Part shown: positions 9,807 through 20,571 of the stretch, piece after piece
How the letters are laid out: each line of letters opens with the position of its first letter
How positions within the stretch are numbered: position 1 is the first letter of the stretch
Assembly (NCBI GenBank): GCA_963989245.1
Contig: OZ022344.1
Coordinates: forward strand, 60,937,742 to 61,001,741
Length of the DNA stretch: 64,000 bases
Reading direction: 5' to 3'
Source of the DNA: Nansenia antarctica
Lineage: Eukaryota; Chordata; Actinopteri; Argentiniformes; Microstomatidae
Notes under the pieces: model-generated
Told to the model about the DNA's origin: nothing
What the model saw: the letters and a program-made list of their open reading frames with translations, nothing else
The model's database searches: none
Translations under genes and position numbers: made by a program

Positions 9807-11740
9807 AGCCACTTCGCCCCCCCGCTCCAGACCAGATCCCCAGCCAGTCTAGATGAGACTGCCCCCCGCTGTGGCAGGTTGGCCAGGGTGATGCTGGAGG
9901 ACAAGCAGACTAAATGACACAGCATGAGCCATATGAGGGGAATCGCAATTTTATGACTTTCCGAATGTTTCCATAACTGAATCTATGCGCTGCCCATTAA
10001 ATTGTAAACAGCACAATAACAATAGCACACGCAGTGAAATACTTTAACCGTATCTATATTGGAGAGGAAATAAAATCCTTTAGATGTGATATTTTTTCCC
10101 AGTATTCATCAATTGTCGACACATTAGGCTATAAATGATCTGTATAAACGTTATTGGAGTTATGGTATTCCACTTTATTGCAATGTCGATAGGAGCCTGA
10201 CATCTTTATGAAATGTATGGTTCATCTGGAAGGTACCCTCAGAAACGAAATTGAATCCGATTTTTTTTACCACTATTTATCATTTTTGTGTTGAAGGTAA
10301 CACAGAGCAGACTGAATGAATCATTAACAGACTCCACAAAGTAACTGACAATCCCCTTTGCAAAACAAAGCACTAAAAGATATGCAGAGAGGTTGGCACC
10401 CTGTACAACAATGGATATGTTTTATTAAGTCAGGTCTAGACATTCACTTTAAATAATAGATTGTTTCGAAACAAAGTGAAAAAATATCAAGAAACCACAC
10501 AGAAAACTTTCAACTTGCAGAGAACAAAATGATTGATACAGACTGGTGTGACTAGTTCATAAGAAGCCCACCTTGTGTGCACCCGTTGATATGTCGGACA
10601 GACCGCCTTGGAGATACAGTATGTGCTTCGTTTCATGTTCAAACTCAACAAACTATGGATGATAAATGGGTTTCACGCGGCACGCCGCACGCGCTAATGC
10701 GGTTTTGAAAGTCAAGTGGGAATGGCTTTCTATTTCTGTCGACTGTATGAATGTCAAAGTAAATACCTTCTCTTTGATGAGTTGCTTTCTACTCCTTTCC
10801 ATTTGATCAACTCGACTCATTTTTCTCTGTTGCTTGCGTGTAAACACTCAAGGCTTCACACTGTCTCAATGCTTTCCTACCCGCACTAATTACAACATAT
10901 ATAAAGCGTTGTATGGTTTGTGTACAATAGCTCATCTGTCTTCCACATACTGTCGATTATATCAGGTGCGCTGGTTCCTATTAGCACGGCAAGGATAACC
11001 GTGTGGGTGGAGGGACAATGGGACATTGTCACTTATTTTCTACACATCGATTTTTCCAGAAAGTGAAAACATCATACACTGTGAACGAGAATAAAGCTCC
11101 TCCTGTAGAAGCTGGTTTCCCCATGTTTTACAAGATCAAACTGGGAGCTAAAGTTGTGTTGAATGTTTCCTACGACGGTCGTCAACTAGATGTACGCTGC
11201 TGTTCCCTAGCAGGCATGTGTTCATGTGTGGGGCTTTTTAAAAATACACATATCTCGGCCTTCTTAAATGTTTGGGACTGACAGCCCTTAACCATAACAG
11301 AGAATACCCCCCAACTAAACCAACATAGCACAACAGCGGAAAAACAAAACGAGAAATAAATAAATCAATAAAACAAACGACAAGCAGCCAGAGTATCATC
11401 AATCCTTCCTTTTTAACTCCACACCTCCGTATCGACACGAGACACACATCTCTGTCAGAGGTGTCAGACCCGCCGCTGATTGGCAGTTGGCAGTTTGGTA
11501 TGGTATAGAGACGAGGTACAAAGCGCTTGTCAGGGAGAAGGGCTGTTTTGTGGTAGGCCCTTACATGAGCGGGCTAAGCAGGCGCGGCTGGGGTGACAGC
11601 TCCCTGGGCCGTGGCTGTCCTGTCCTGGCTGCGTGACAGAGGGCCTCATCCTGACACCACGTCTTACAGAAGGCTGGAGAGGAGCAGAGCCAGGATCAAC
11701 CCACGGGAGCGGGACCACAGGGCATGGCTCTCTGATCGTC
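9807..11740. other. unique sequence, no gene seen
   Basis: Mixed composition. A 92-codon frame at 11003-11281 and others show no family resemblance. No repeats were recognised. Confidence 0.55.
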
Positions 11741-11848
11741 TCTCTCTTTCCTTCTCTCTCTCTCTCTCCCTCCATCTCTCTCTCTCTCCATCTCCCTCTC
11801 TCTCCATCTCTCTGTCTCCCTCCATCTCTCCCTCTCTCACACTCACCC
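11740..11848 (+). repeat. (CT)n with CTCCATCTC interruptions
   Basis: Imperfect pyrimidine tract. Open frames across it are low complexity. Confidence 0.9.
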
Positions 11849-12122
11849 CCCCGCCTCTCTTTCTCTGTGTGTTGGGGGGCGATCGACTTACTGCCGTTCA
11901 GCCTGAGACCCGTTTATTCATGTTTCTGTGTGTTTGTAAGTCTTACAGGATGGACAGATCTACCATGCTGACAGTTGTTTAGAGGGTTGGGATGACGACT
12001 ATTCAAACTACTCACTAGGACACACCGCTTCACACACTGACTGGCCAAGGCCAGGGTGTGTATGTTTCACAGAAATATTCACAGTAAAGAAAGAATACAT
12101 TAGAAGTATTTGTTTGTGTGTA

Positions 12123-12127
<5 letters not shown>

Positions 12128-12176
<49 letters not shown>
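12128..12176. repeat. (GT)n microsatellite
   Basis: About 24 GT units abutting the TA target site of the MITE. Confidence 0.95.
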
Positions 12177-12178
<2 letters not shown>

Positions 12179-12413
12179 CAGTTAGGGAAACAACACCTCA
12201 ACAATTGTTTAATTCAACCTATTTCCATTGCAGCTATTCACATGAAATGGAGGACAGACATTAGTATTAACTCAATAAAACTACATAGCTAAAGAAATTG
12301 TAACACTCCAATCTATTAATGCAATAAAGGGAAAACATTATCATGTGAATAGCTTCAACGGAAATATGTTTCATTGAAATTGTTGATGTGTTGAATACTT
12401 ATGTCCCCCACTG
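12179..12413. mobile_element. Tc1/mariner-type MITE, 235 bp
   Basis: The ends are inverted: CAGTTAGGGAAAC at the left and, on the opposite strand at the right, CAGTGGGGGACATAAGTATT, a form typical of vertebrate Tc1/mariner ends. TA dinucleotides flank both ends (12177-12178 and 12414-12415), the expected target duplication. The inverted similarity continues for about 65-75 bases inward, including the shared AGCTATTCACATGA near 12230 and its complement near 12340. No transposase is encoded, so this is non-autonomous. Confidence 0.87.
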
Positions 12414-12415
12414 TA

Positions 12416-13369
12416 CGTGTGTGAGATGGAGAGAGTGACACTAACAGATCTCTCTCGGCCTCTCTGGAACACCTCCGATGACACGTGTCCTTTATGAACC
12501 AGAGTGACTTTGCCTCCATCTGCTCCACCTGTGAACCAGCCCTGCTGCCCTCCTCATCGCTGAGGGGAGGGGGCCCTGAGGCAGCTCCCACACAAAGGTC
12601 ATGTGTCAGAGAGGACATGAACAAACAAATCAACAGGCTTGTCATCCCGTCACGCTGTGAAACACACCAAGGCCCTCGTCACGACTTACACTATGTCACT
12701 CCTATAAGACCTCTGTATCCCCTCTACCCCCCTGTACAGTTTCTCTACTGGAAATAAATAATACCAATTTTAAAAATAACAATTATTATTATTCCTTCTT
12801 CTAGCTTTATGACTGCCAGTGGCCCCTGGTCCTAGCATAGCATTTTGTTTATGAAAAGAAAAAACGGATGGATAGATGATTCACTTACTTAGACAAATGT
12901 ATTTGGTGTGAGTTGCTTTGGGTGGAGGCGTCTGCTCATTGTCTAAACCTGTAATGTAAATTCTCTCCACGTTCAATCACAACCATGTGGTGAATATTTA
13001 ACTGAACACTTAGTTGGACAGTTAAGTTGACTGAGAACATGTTGTCATATGCAAACAGGGGCCCTAGGGGCAAGTTGCAGGGGAGAGGAGAGGGGAGGGA
13101 TGAGGTGATTTGAAGCTTGTGATGATTTGGTGGCCATGACACATGTAGTACGTTGGCCATATTGTCCAACAATATCTACACATATTAATTAATATCCATG
13201 GTTAATGCTTACTCCGTGGTTCTACAACAAAACGATCAGTACATGCACGGAGGAGTCTTCTGTGGAGACACTATGAACACCAACAGCTGCCTCGAGAACA
13301 AGATGGGGATATCTCGTTGGCTGACACTAACAAGGACCATCCATCTCTGCCAGCAGTGCTAGAAAAGTG
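12416..13369. other. unique sequence, no gene seen
   Basis: Short AT-rich and pyrimidine stretches only. Confidence 0.55.
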
Positions 13370-13422
13370 ATGTGTGTGTGTGCATGAGTGTGTGTGTGTG
13401 TGCATGTGTGTGTACTTGTGTG

Positions 13423-13468
<46 letters not shown>

Positions 13469-13488
13469 CGTGTGTGTGTGTATGTGTG
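13370..13488. repeat. (GT)n microsatellite, compound
   Basis: GT with GCAT, ACTT and GCGT interruptions. Confidence 0.95.
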
Positions 13489-13585
13489 GAGGGCTGGAGG
13501 GGAAAGTCAAAGAAGAGGTGGAGGGAAGGTGGTCTGGTGGTCTGCCCTGTTGCCCTTGGACCGCCCTCTGTCTCTAGAGGAGAAG

Positions 13586-13624
13586 AAAGGAGAGGAGAGG
13601 AGAGGAGAGGAGAGGAGAGGAGAG
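13586..13624 (+). repeat. (AGAGG)n microsatellite
   Basis: About seven perfect pentanucleotide units within a longer purine-rich stretch (13490-13800). Confidence 0.93.
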
Positions 13625-13627
13625 TGG

Positions 13628-14508
13628 GAGGCCAGTAGGACAGAGGTAGAGGAGGGAATGAGACAGAATAATTCACTCCGTCTCTCGTCCTCTGAGAGCC
13701 AGTGATTGAGCTGGAGCTGGTCGAGGTTGACAGAGGTGAGAGAGAAGGAAAGATGGAGAGAGTTTGAAGAGAGTGGAGAGGAGGCCTGAGAGATGTAATG
13801 GGCAGGAAGGTTTTTGTCTCTGTTTCTCTGCCAGTTTGTTGTTATTACCTTTTCATGACACGGTTTGTACTCACACCGGAAAACTCCCAGTGGCTGAGGC
13901 AGAGTTAGAGGCCGTTTCAGCCAAATAAGGAGCACAGGGAATCGGTAGAAGAAAAAAATGTGGAAATAACATTTTGTTTTCAAAAAAGATGCGCTTTCGT
14001 GATTTGCGAGGATGGGGAATTTGCAGAGTTGCGGCCCAAATCACCAGACCGTGTCACATGCAACCGTGAAGCACAAACCCGAACCATCCAAAAACACTGT
14101 ACAGAAAGCTCCATGAACACCCCACAGTTTCCCACACTGTAAAACAATAGCAATTCAGATCATTGCTTAAACCTAAACTAAAACACCTGGATCTATTAAA
14201 TGCTGTCTGTCAGACCTTATCGGGGGAGAAGGAGGGGGGAATCGGTCCACGCTCAATCATGCCACAGATCATTAATCCTGATTGATGGTAAGTGTATGCA
14301 GGCCTGATAAATGGATCCCAGAGTGCCTCATCTTCCCTATCTCTGACCCAGATCACAGGTTATAACTCTGGCCACTACAAACAAGAGCGCTGAAATTGAA
14401 AGGTCACAACTTTATTGGAATCTGTCAAAGAGGGGAGAGATTGATAAGAACAATACTTGCTTAATTCCGTCAGTGGTTTTGCAATATTCCAAATGGATAA
14501 ATCACAGG
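13628..14508. other. unique sequence, no gene seen
   Basis: Purine-rich to about 13800, then ordinary composition. The 158-codon minus frame at 13507-13983 has no family resemblance. Confidence 0.5.
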
Positions 14509-14545
14509 GTGTGTGTGGGTGGTGGGGGGCGGTGAGTGTGGGTGT

Positions 14546-14578
<33 letters not shown>
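14505..14578. repeat. (GT)n microsatellite
   Basis: GT with GGGTGG and GTCT breaks, then a pure run. Confidence 0.94.
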
Positions 14579-14582
<4 letters not shown>

Positions 14583-14856
14583 CGTACTACTGTAAGCTCT
14601 CTAGTTTGAGACGGGTTCATCAGAAAAGGTCACTGATTGTCTAAGATTTGTTTCATAATCACTTTGGCAGACGTTTATCTGCTCTCACGTCTGAACATTC
14701 ACAAGTCATGAATCATAACATGGCATTCAAAACTGGCATTAGAAAAAGCATTAGACAACTTCCCATCAGAGACTAACTATTCGTCCAGCAATGTTTGCGT
14801 ACTGCTTCTAAACCCCTTAATCAGGCACCTCTTACTAGATCAGACAGGATCTATGC

Positions 14857-14940
14857 TGAATGAATGAATGAATGAATGAATGAATGAATGGACTTTATTG
14901 TCATTGCTACAGTACAGGTACCAAACAACGAAATTTAGGA
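14857..14940 (-). mobile_element. LINE/SINE 3' tail with (AATG)n terminal repeat
   Basis: Read on the minus strand, TACTGTAGCAATGACAATAA leads to GTCC and then (ATTC)n, a common 3' end of teleost non-LTR retroelements with a simple-repeat tail. Almost the same sequence occurs on the plus strand at 49630-49671, so both come from one family. The body is missing or too diverged to see. Confidence 0.75.
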
Positions 14941-16120
14941 GGGGTGGCTCCCCTGGTGTTAGGAAAAGGGGAAAAAAAAAACTTTAAAAAAAACAAATCA
15001 CAAGAAGGGAAGGAGCTGGTTTACATAAATAAAGGCTATGTACACAATCCACTGTACTATATTGTACAGATAGACGACTAGGGTTGTCATATTGCACAAT
15101 AGTATTGTTTCACGTTATTTAAAGTGTCACAGTTTGTGTCACAGTTTGCTTGGTGGGATCTTACTAGTCTCTCGCTCTCTTCTAGAAAAACATGTCCAAG
15201 TTCAGTAGTGGAACAGTATAACTCCTGGTCTATATTCAGTATCAGTAGTGGAACAGTAGAACTCCTGGTCCAGTTTTGTTCAGTACCAGGGGCTCTATTT
15301 TAACACCTCCTCAGGTATTCCCATGCAGCAATACACACAACAGCAGAGTCTACCTCATCCCCCGTAGACGAGCAAGGTTGGCTCCGGAACTGTTGTTTTT
15401 TATTATTCTGTTTCAGATCTGTGGGATGTAGAGAGAGACATTCCACCCCACTGTGTAGTTTGTACTCACATGTACCATCTCACAAGCCAAACAACGGCTT
15501 TTTACAGTATGTTGTGGTTATTGTATGGATACCCACGTACAACGCAATTCATGTGAATGAGAGAGAACTTCTCTCTCTCCACCATCCGCACAGAGTGGTT
15601 ATGGCTTAATGGTGTACGGCGATCATACATGAAATGATGAGGTAAAACAATCTTACATTTTGGGTTTGGATGGAGTAAGACAGCTGAACTAGGCTCTTGG
15701 CTATATATCAATTATTTAAGCCTCAATCGCTATATATGAATAATTCAAAAGGCAAAAAATGGAAGTATCAATCCCAAATTCCCTCTTTAAAACTAATTGT
15801 AGACTAAATAGCGCCTTCAATTGAGCTGTCCTATTGAAAGTGTGATTTAGTCCAGGACTACGCTCTGTGTCGGGGAAACCGCTGAACTTTCTCATATTTC
15901 AAAACCAACTTGGTTAGAGTACAGGTACCTATGCATACATTGACAATTTGCATATATTCATTATTCAGTACACATTAATGGAAATTTGCTGTATATAATG
16001 GAGATTGCAGAGATTGGTTTTTACCGTACTTTAGCAAACATCAATGCCACTACAGGTCTGCCAACTATATTCACAATGCAATTGAATTTATTTAGAACTT
16101 TCAAATTCTTACAGACCATC
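14941..16120. other. unique sequence, no gene seen
   Basis: The only internal structure is a short tandem near 15203-15275, where AGTAGTGGAACAGTA and ACTCCTGGTC occur twice. No coding signature. Confidence 0.55.
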
Positions 16121-16798
16121 CCCCTGTCATGTTTTGAGAGAGCAAACAAAATAGTTGAAGTCAGCAGAGAAGGACCCCACTTCCCTGTGCAGCTTCGGCG
16201 ATGATGGCATTGCATATACGAGCTTAAAAAGACCTGGCAAGCCACCGCACACAGACGCAGCTCTCTCGCTCTCTCTCCCTCTCTCTCCCTCTCTCTCTCT
16301 CTTTGTGAGATACCTGGTGCACCTATTTCAGTGTGAGGAGACGCTGGAGGCAGGAACCATTAAATAATAATAGTCAAACTCTCCACAGCGGCCAAATGAG
16401 GTGTCGGGGAGACGCGTCTGCGGCCGTGATCTGTGGGGTAAATGAGCGCAGGAGAACACCGGGGCTCACCGTGAGGTCTGTGAAGTTATGCACCGCCCTG
16501 CACCCTGCACCCCCCCGCCCCCGCCTGCCTCCCCACCAGGCCCCGACCCCCGCCACGCCATTCCCTTTGATCCTTTACCTAAACCTCTGACTACCTACCG
16601 CCACCCCCACCCTCACCCCCCACACACCACCGCCACCCCTGCCAGGCAGGAGGTGGGCGGTCTGGATGAGAGGGCTAATTTGGCAGAGGTGGTAGGTTAT
16701 GCAGACGATGGGGGTGTAAACAGTCGGGTCTTTTCGCTGCGGCGGCAGTGAGAAACTGGAACCTGAAGCAAAGAGGTGACAATTACTGACAAAAATAG

Positions 16799-16841
16799 TT
16801 TGTGTGCGTATGTGTGTGTGTATGTGTGTGTGTTTGTGTGC

Positions 16842-16900
<59 letters not shown>

Positions 16901-17012
16901 CGTATGTGTGTGTATGTGTTTGTGTGCGTATGTGTGTGTGTGTATGTGTTTGTGAGTGTGTGTGTATGTCTTTGTGTGCGTATGTGTGTGCATGTGTGTG
17001 TGTTTATGAAAA
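16799..17012. repeat. (GT)n microsatellite with GCGTAT and TTTGT interruptions
   Basis: About 210 bases inside the left arm. The right arm has only a 20-base CA run at the equivalent place. Confidence 0.95.
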
Positions 17013-17227
17013 TTGAAGACCAGGTAAGCTATCTAGCTGCATTACTTCAATGCTAACTGTCCTTACTGCTCATTACTGAGGTGCGCCCCCTGCTGCCACT
17101 GCCCTAAGAACTGCACCTTCTACTCACTTGAATGGGAAAGATAGAGTGGAACGGCTGTGCTATTACAAAAAGAAGAATCCTATTCATCACTATGAGACAA
17201 ACTTATCATCATTAAAATAAATGATGC

Positions 17228-17230
17228 TTT

Positions 17231-17266
<36 letters not shown>

Positions 17267-17277
17267 TGTGTGTGTGT

Positions 17278-17350
<73 letters not shown>
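17228..17350. repeat. (GT)n-(GA)n compound microsatellite
   Basis: GT to about 17278, then GA to 17350. The GA part pairs with the (CT)n at 18587-18666 in the right arm. Confidence 0.95.
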
Positions 17351-17352
<2 letters not shown>

Positions 17353-17761
17353 TCAAGGTAAAGCTCTTAGCCACAGTGCTGATGGTAATCCACATGATTA
17401 AACGTCAGTGCGAACACTGCTGTGACGGAGAGAGCAGCCAGGCTAGGTGCAGACATTGGCTCTATGTAAATGGTGAGTATTTGTATTCATTGGTTGGGAA
17501 AAGAGGAGAGAAATAAATAGTCCCCCTGGATGATTCTGTGTGAGCAAACCTTTGAGGCGCTCCATGCCTCCAAATCAGGCCTTTTCAATACCTGTCTTAA
17601 GAGAATAAGGCGGATTCCTCTTTTTATATTTTAAGTTTTTCCATGTCTGGTAGCCCAATTTCACCCTCTGCTTTTTTACTGACTCAGGGGAGCGTTGTTT
17701 GGTGTTTTGGTGATATGATGAATTATATTTGGAATTAAATATTTTTAATTAAAAGAATAGT

Positions 17762-18215
17762 TCCCTTCCCTCGGTACAAAACTGAAAAATGACCTTGCCA
17801 ACTTGGTCCAACTTTCACCAGCCCTGTCACATATATATTTTGTCCACCTTGCTCTGAAGGTAGTGGGCCAAGAGAAACTGTAACCCATGGTTCAAAAAAA
17901 TCTAAAGCTAACAAAGAAATCAATGGCTTTGAATAGGATGAAGAGAAGAAGTTCAACATGTGTGGCCAAATCACCTCGAAGTATTTACCAACCAAGTCAT
18001 AATGTAAATTTTTGTTGATTTGGCCATGCAATGTTGAACTTTCACTTGATCCCATACACACACATTTATATTTTATAAGCAGTGGCTTCTAAAGTTAGAT
18101 TAAGTAATAGATTAAGTAAACTTAGTTAAAGTAATCTAAAGTTAGCAGAGGCTAAACAACGCTGAACCATAGACTTACTTCAGAGTAAGGAGCCATCTGA
18201 GTACAAGGCGAAACT
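17762..18215 (+). repeat. repeat B, copy 1 (fold-back element in the loop of palindrome A)
   Basis: The reverse complement of this segment matches 19795-20190 with gaps, by eye roughly 85% over the best 170 bases (17865-18055). It occupies almost exactly the spacer between the arms of A. Its ends are partly inverted relative to each other, as in a non-autonomous fold-back or MITE-like element. No target duplication is evident and no family is recognised. Confidence 0.8.
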
Positions 18216-18227
18216 ACTCTAATGAAC

Positions 18228-18585
18228 TATATTTAATTCCAAATATAACTCTTCATATCATTAAAACATCAAACATCAAAGCATAGGGTGAAACTGGGCT
18301 ACCCGACATATACCAGAAATATAAAAATAGTATTTTAAGACAGGTATTGAAAAGGCCTCATTTGGAAGCATGGAGCGCCTCAAAGGTTTGCTCACTCGTC
18401 AGAATCATCCAGGGAGACTATTTCTTCTTCTCCTCTGTTCCCAACCAATGAATACAAATACTCACCATTTACATAGAGCCAATGTCTGCACCTAGCCTGG
18501 CTGCTCTCTCCGTCACAGCAGTGTTCGCACTGACGTTTAATCATGTGGATTACCATCAGCACTGTGGCTAAGAGCTTTACCTTGA

Positions 18586-18674
<89 letters not shown>

Positions 18675-19366
18675 AGCACAGACACACACACACACAAACA
18701 CTGGGTAATTGTCACCTCTCTTCCTCAGGTCCCGCTGGTTATCGCTGGTGCTGCAGCGAAAAGACCCGACTGTTTACACCCCCATCATCATCATCTGCAT
18801 AACCTACCACCTCTGCCAAATTAGCCCTCTCATCCAGACCGCCCACCTCCTGCCTGGCAGGGGTGGCGGTGGTGTGTGGGGGGTGAGGGTGGGGGTGGCG
18901 GTAGGTAGTCAGAGGTTTAGGTAAAGGATCAAAGGGAATGGCGTGGCGGGGGTCGGGGCCTGGTGGGGAGGCAGGCGGGGGTGGGGGGGTGCAGGGTGCA
19001 GGGCGGTGCATAACTTCACAGACCTCATGGTGAGCCCCGGTGTTCTCCTGCGCTCATTTACCCCACAGATCACGGCCGCAGACGCGTCTCCCCGACACCT
19101 CATTTGGCCGCTGTGGAGAGTTTGACTATTATTATTTAATGGTTCCCCCAGCGTCTCCTCACACTGAAATAGGTGCACCAGGTATCTCACAAAGAGAGAG
19201 GGAGAGAGAGGGAGGGAGAGAGCTGCGTCTTTGTGCGGTGGCTTGCCAGGTCTTTTTCAGCTTGTATACGCGATGCCATCATCGCCGAAATTGCACAGGA
19301 AAGTGAAAGAGTCCTTCTTTACTGACTTCAACTTCTTTTTTTTGCTCTCTCAAAACATGACAGGGT
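18228..19366 (-). repeat. inverted repeat A, right arm
   Basis: Reverse-complement partner of 16121-17745. In the 370-base core only a few substitutions and one GAT-unit expansion (GATGATGAT against a shorter form near 16707) were seen. Divergence rises sharply at the outer and inner ends. It lacks the large GT array of the left arm. Confidence 0.95.
18587..18666. repeat. (CT)n microsatellite
   Basis: About 40 perfect CT units inside the right arm of A. Confidence 0.97.
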
Positions 19367-19432
19367 GACTGCCATAATTTGTTATACCCTAACGCTAACT
19401 CTATTTCAATGTATGACATCATTTGAAAGCTT

Positions 19433-19765
19433 AGAATCCGCAAAGCACCTGGGCCAGACGGCATCCCAGGCTGGATGCTCAATTTGTACGCACCGCAACT
19501 GGCTGGTGTGTTCACACACATACTCATTGTCCCTGTGCCAAAAATGATTAAGGTATGGCCTAAATGACTATCCCCCTGTTGCTCTCACTTCCGAAGTGAA
19601 CAAATGCTGTGAGAAGCTAGTCAAAGAGCTGGTTTGTGACTCACTATCACCCCAAACTGGACCCCCACCAATTTGTCTATCGGCAAAACAGATCCACCGA
19701 CGACACCATTGCCACTGCTCTCCACACCTCAGTGATGTGTAATGTGACGTAACAATAAACTTGAA
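19433..19765 (+). pseudogene. non-LTR retrotransposon reverse transcriptase fragment (Rex1/L2/CR1 type)
   Basis: Three frames give successive pieces of a LINE reverse transcriptase. From 19436: IRKAPGPDGIPG, then YAPQLAGVFTHI running straight into LIVPVPK, with the intervening residues of the family deleted. From 19560: LNDYPPVALTSEVNKCCEKL. From 19654: KLDPHQFVYRQNRSTDDTIA. These correspond to finger and early palm motifs of Jockey-superfamily elements, where LNDYRPVALT and LDPxQFAYRxNRSTDDA are typical. The catalytic FADD box and everything after it are gone: the sequence passes straight to a tail-like stretch, AACAATAAACTTGAAACC, at about 19750-19767. Dead copy of about 330 bases. Confidence 0.88.
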
Positions 19766-19794
19766 ACCTTCCTAATCTGTAAAAAATTGAAAAA

Positions 19795-20190
19795 ATTACC
19801 TTTCTGACTTGGTCCACTTTTCATCAGACCTGTCACATAGTTTTTTAGCCCTTGTAGCCAGATGGTTCCTTACCTTGAAGTAAGTCCATGGGCCAGGAGA
19901 AACTGGATCAGTTCAGTGTTGTTTAAATAGCCACTGTTAACTTTAGATAAATTAAGCCTCAGCTTGTAAAAATAAATAAATGTGTTTGCATGGAATCAAG
20001 TGAAAGTTCAACAATGACGGTTGGTAAATACTTTGAGGTGATTTGGCCACAAATGTTGAACCTCTTCTCTTTATCCCAGTCAAAGTCATTGATTTTTTTT
20101 GTTAGCTTTAGATTTCTGAACCATGGGTTAGAGTTTCTCCTGGCCCACTACCTTCAGGGTAAGGAAACATCTGGTGGAAAAAAGTGACCT
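19795..20190 (-). repeat. repeat B, copy 2
   Basis: Inverted relative to copy 1. It has its own inverted ends: about 48 bases at 19858-19905 (CCAGATGGTTCCTTACC...) pair with 20131-20175. This supports a fold-back or MITE-like origin. Confidence 0.8.
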
Positions 20191-20364
20191 GTCCCTTTAA
20201 TAGACATCAAATGATTCAGCATGCTGTTCATTTTGCTTAATATCAGTACACATGCCACGCACTCATGGAGCTGAATAAAAATGACCCCTGAATTCAACTT
20301 CTAATCTGCCTCCCTCATCACCCTACCTTCCTCTCAGCACTCTGCACTGTACTGTACTGTACTA

Positions 20365-20571
20365 GGGGGGCGGCTGTGGCTCCGCCAGTAGAGCCGGCAT
20401 CTAACGATCGCAAGGTCAGCAGCTTGCCGGTTCAAACCCCAGCTGGTTACGTGTCCTTGAGCAAGCCACTGAAACCCTATTTACTCCAGGGTCGCCTTCT
20501 ATGGCTCTTCCCCCTTGCCTAGAGCATAAAATACATTTCATTGTACTCTGTGCAATGACAAAGGTTGAATC
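20365..20571 (+). mobile_element. tRNA-derived SINE, copy 2 (diverged)
   Basis: Begins with GGGGGGCGGCTGTGGCTC like the copy at 7838 and has the B box GGTTCAAACCC at 20429-20439 and GTGTCCTTGAGCAAGCCACT in the body. The 3' part differs: it ends ACATTTCATTGTACTCTGTG, then CAATGAC and GTTGAATC, a tail often shared with LINEs. The A box is altered. Confidence 0.82.

Larger units (their letters stand above)
16121..17745 (+). repeat. inverted repeat A, left arm
   Basis: This arm matches the reverse complement of 18228-19366. Near-perfect cores are 16374-16740 (against 18752-19125) and 17345-17560 (against 18375-18590). The outer edge from 16121 to 16260 and the inner edge after 17600 are more diverged. 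The left arm is longer because it holds a 210-base GT array and about 200 bases of unique sequence (17011-17227) absent from the right arm. The open frames here, such as the Pro/His-rich one at 16488-16751, occur in mirror image in the other arm and reflect composition. Confidence 0.95.

Noticed and set aside
16488..19011. Mirror-image Pro/His-rich frames in both palindrome arms as a duplicated gene
   Set aside because: The frame is open in GC-rich sequence in both arms, but there is no start context or family resemblance. The similarity is explained by the inverted repeat at DNA level.
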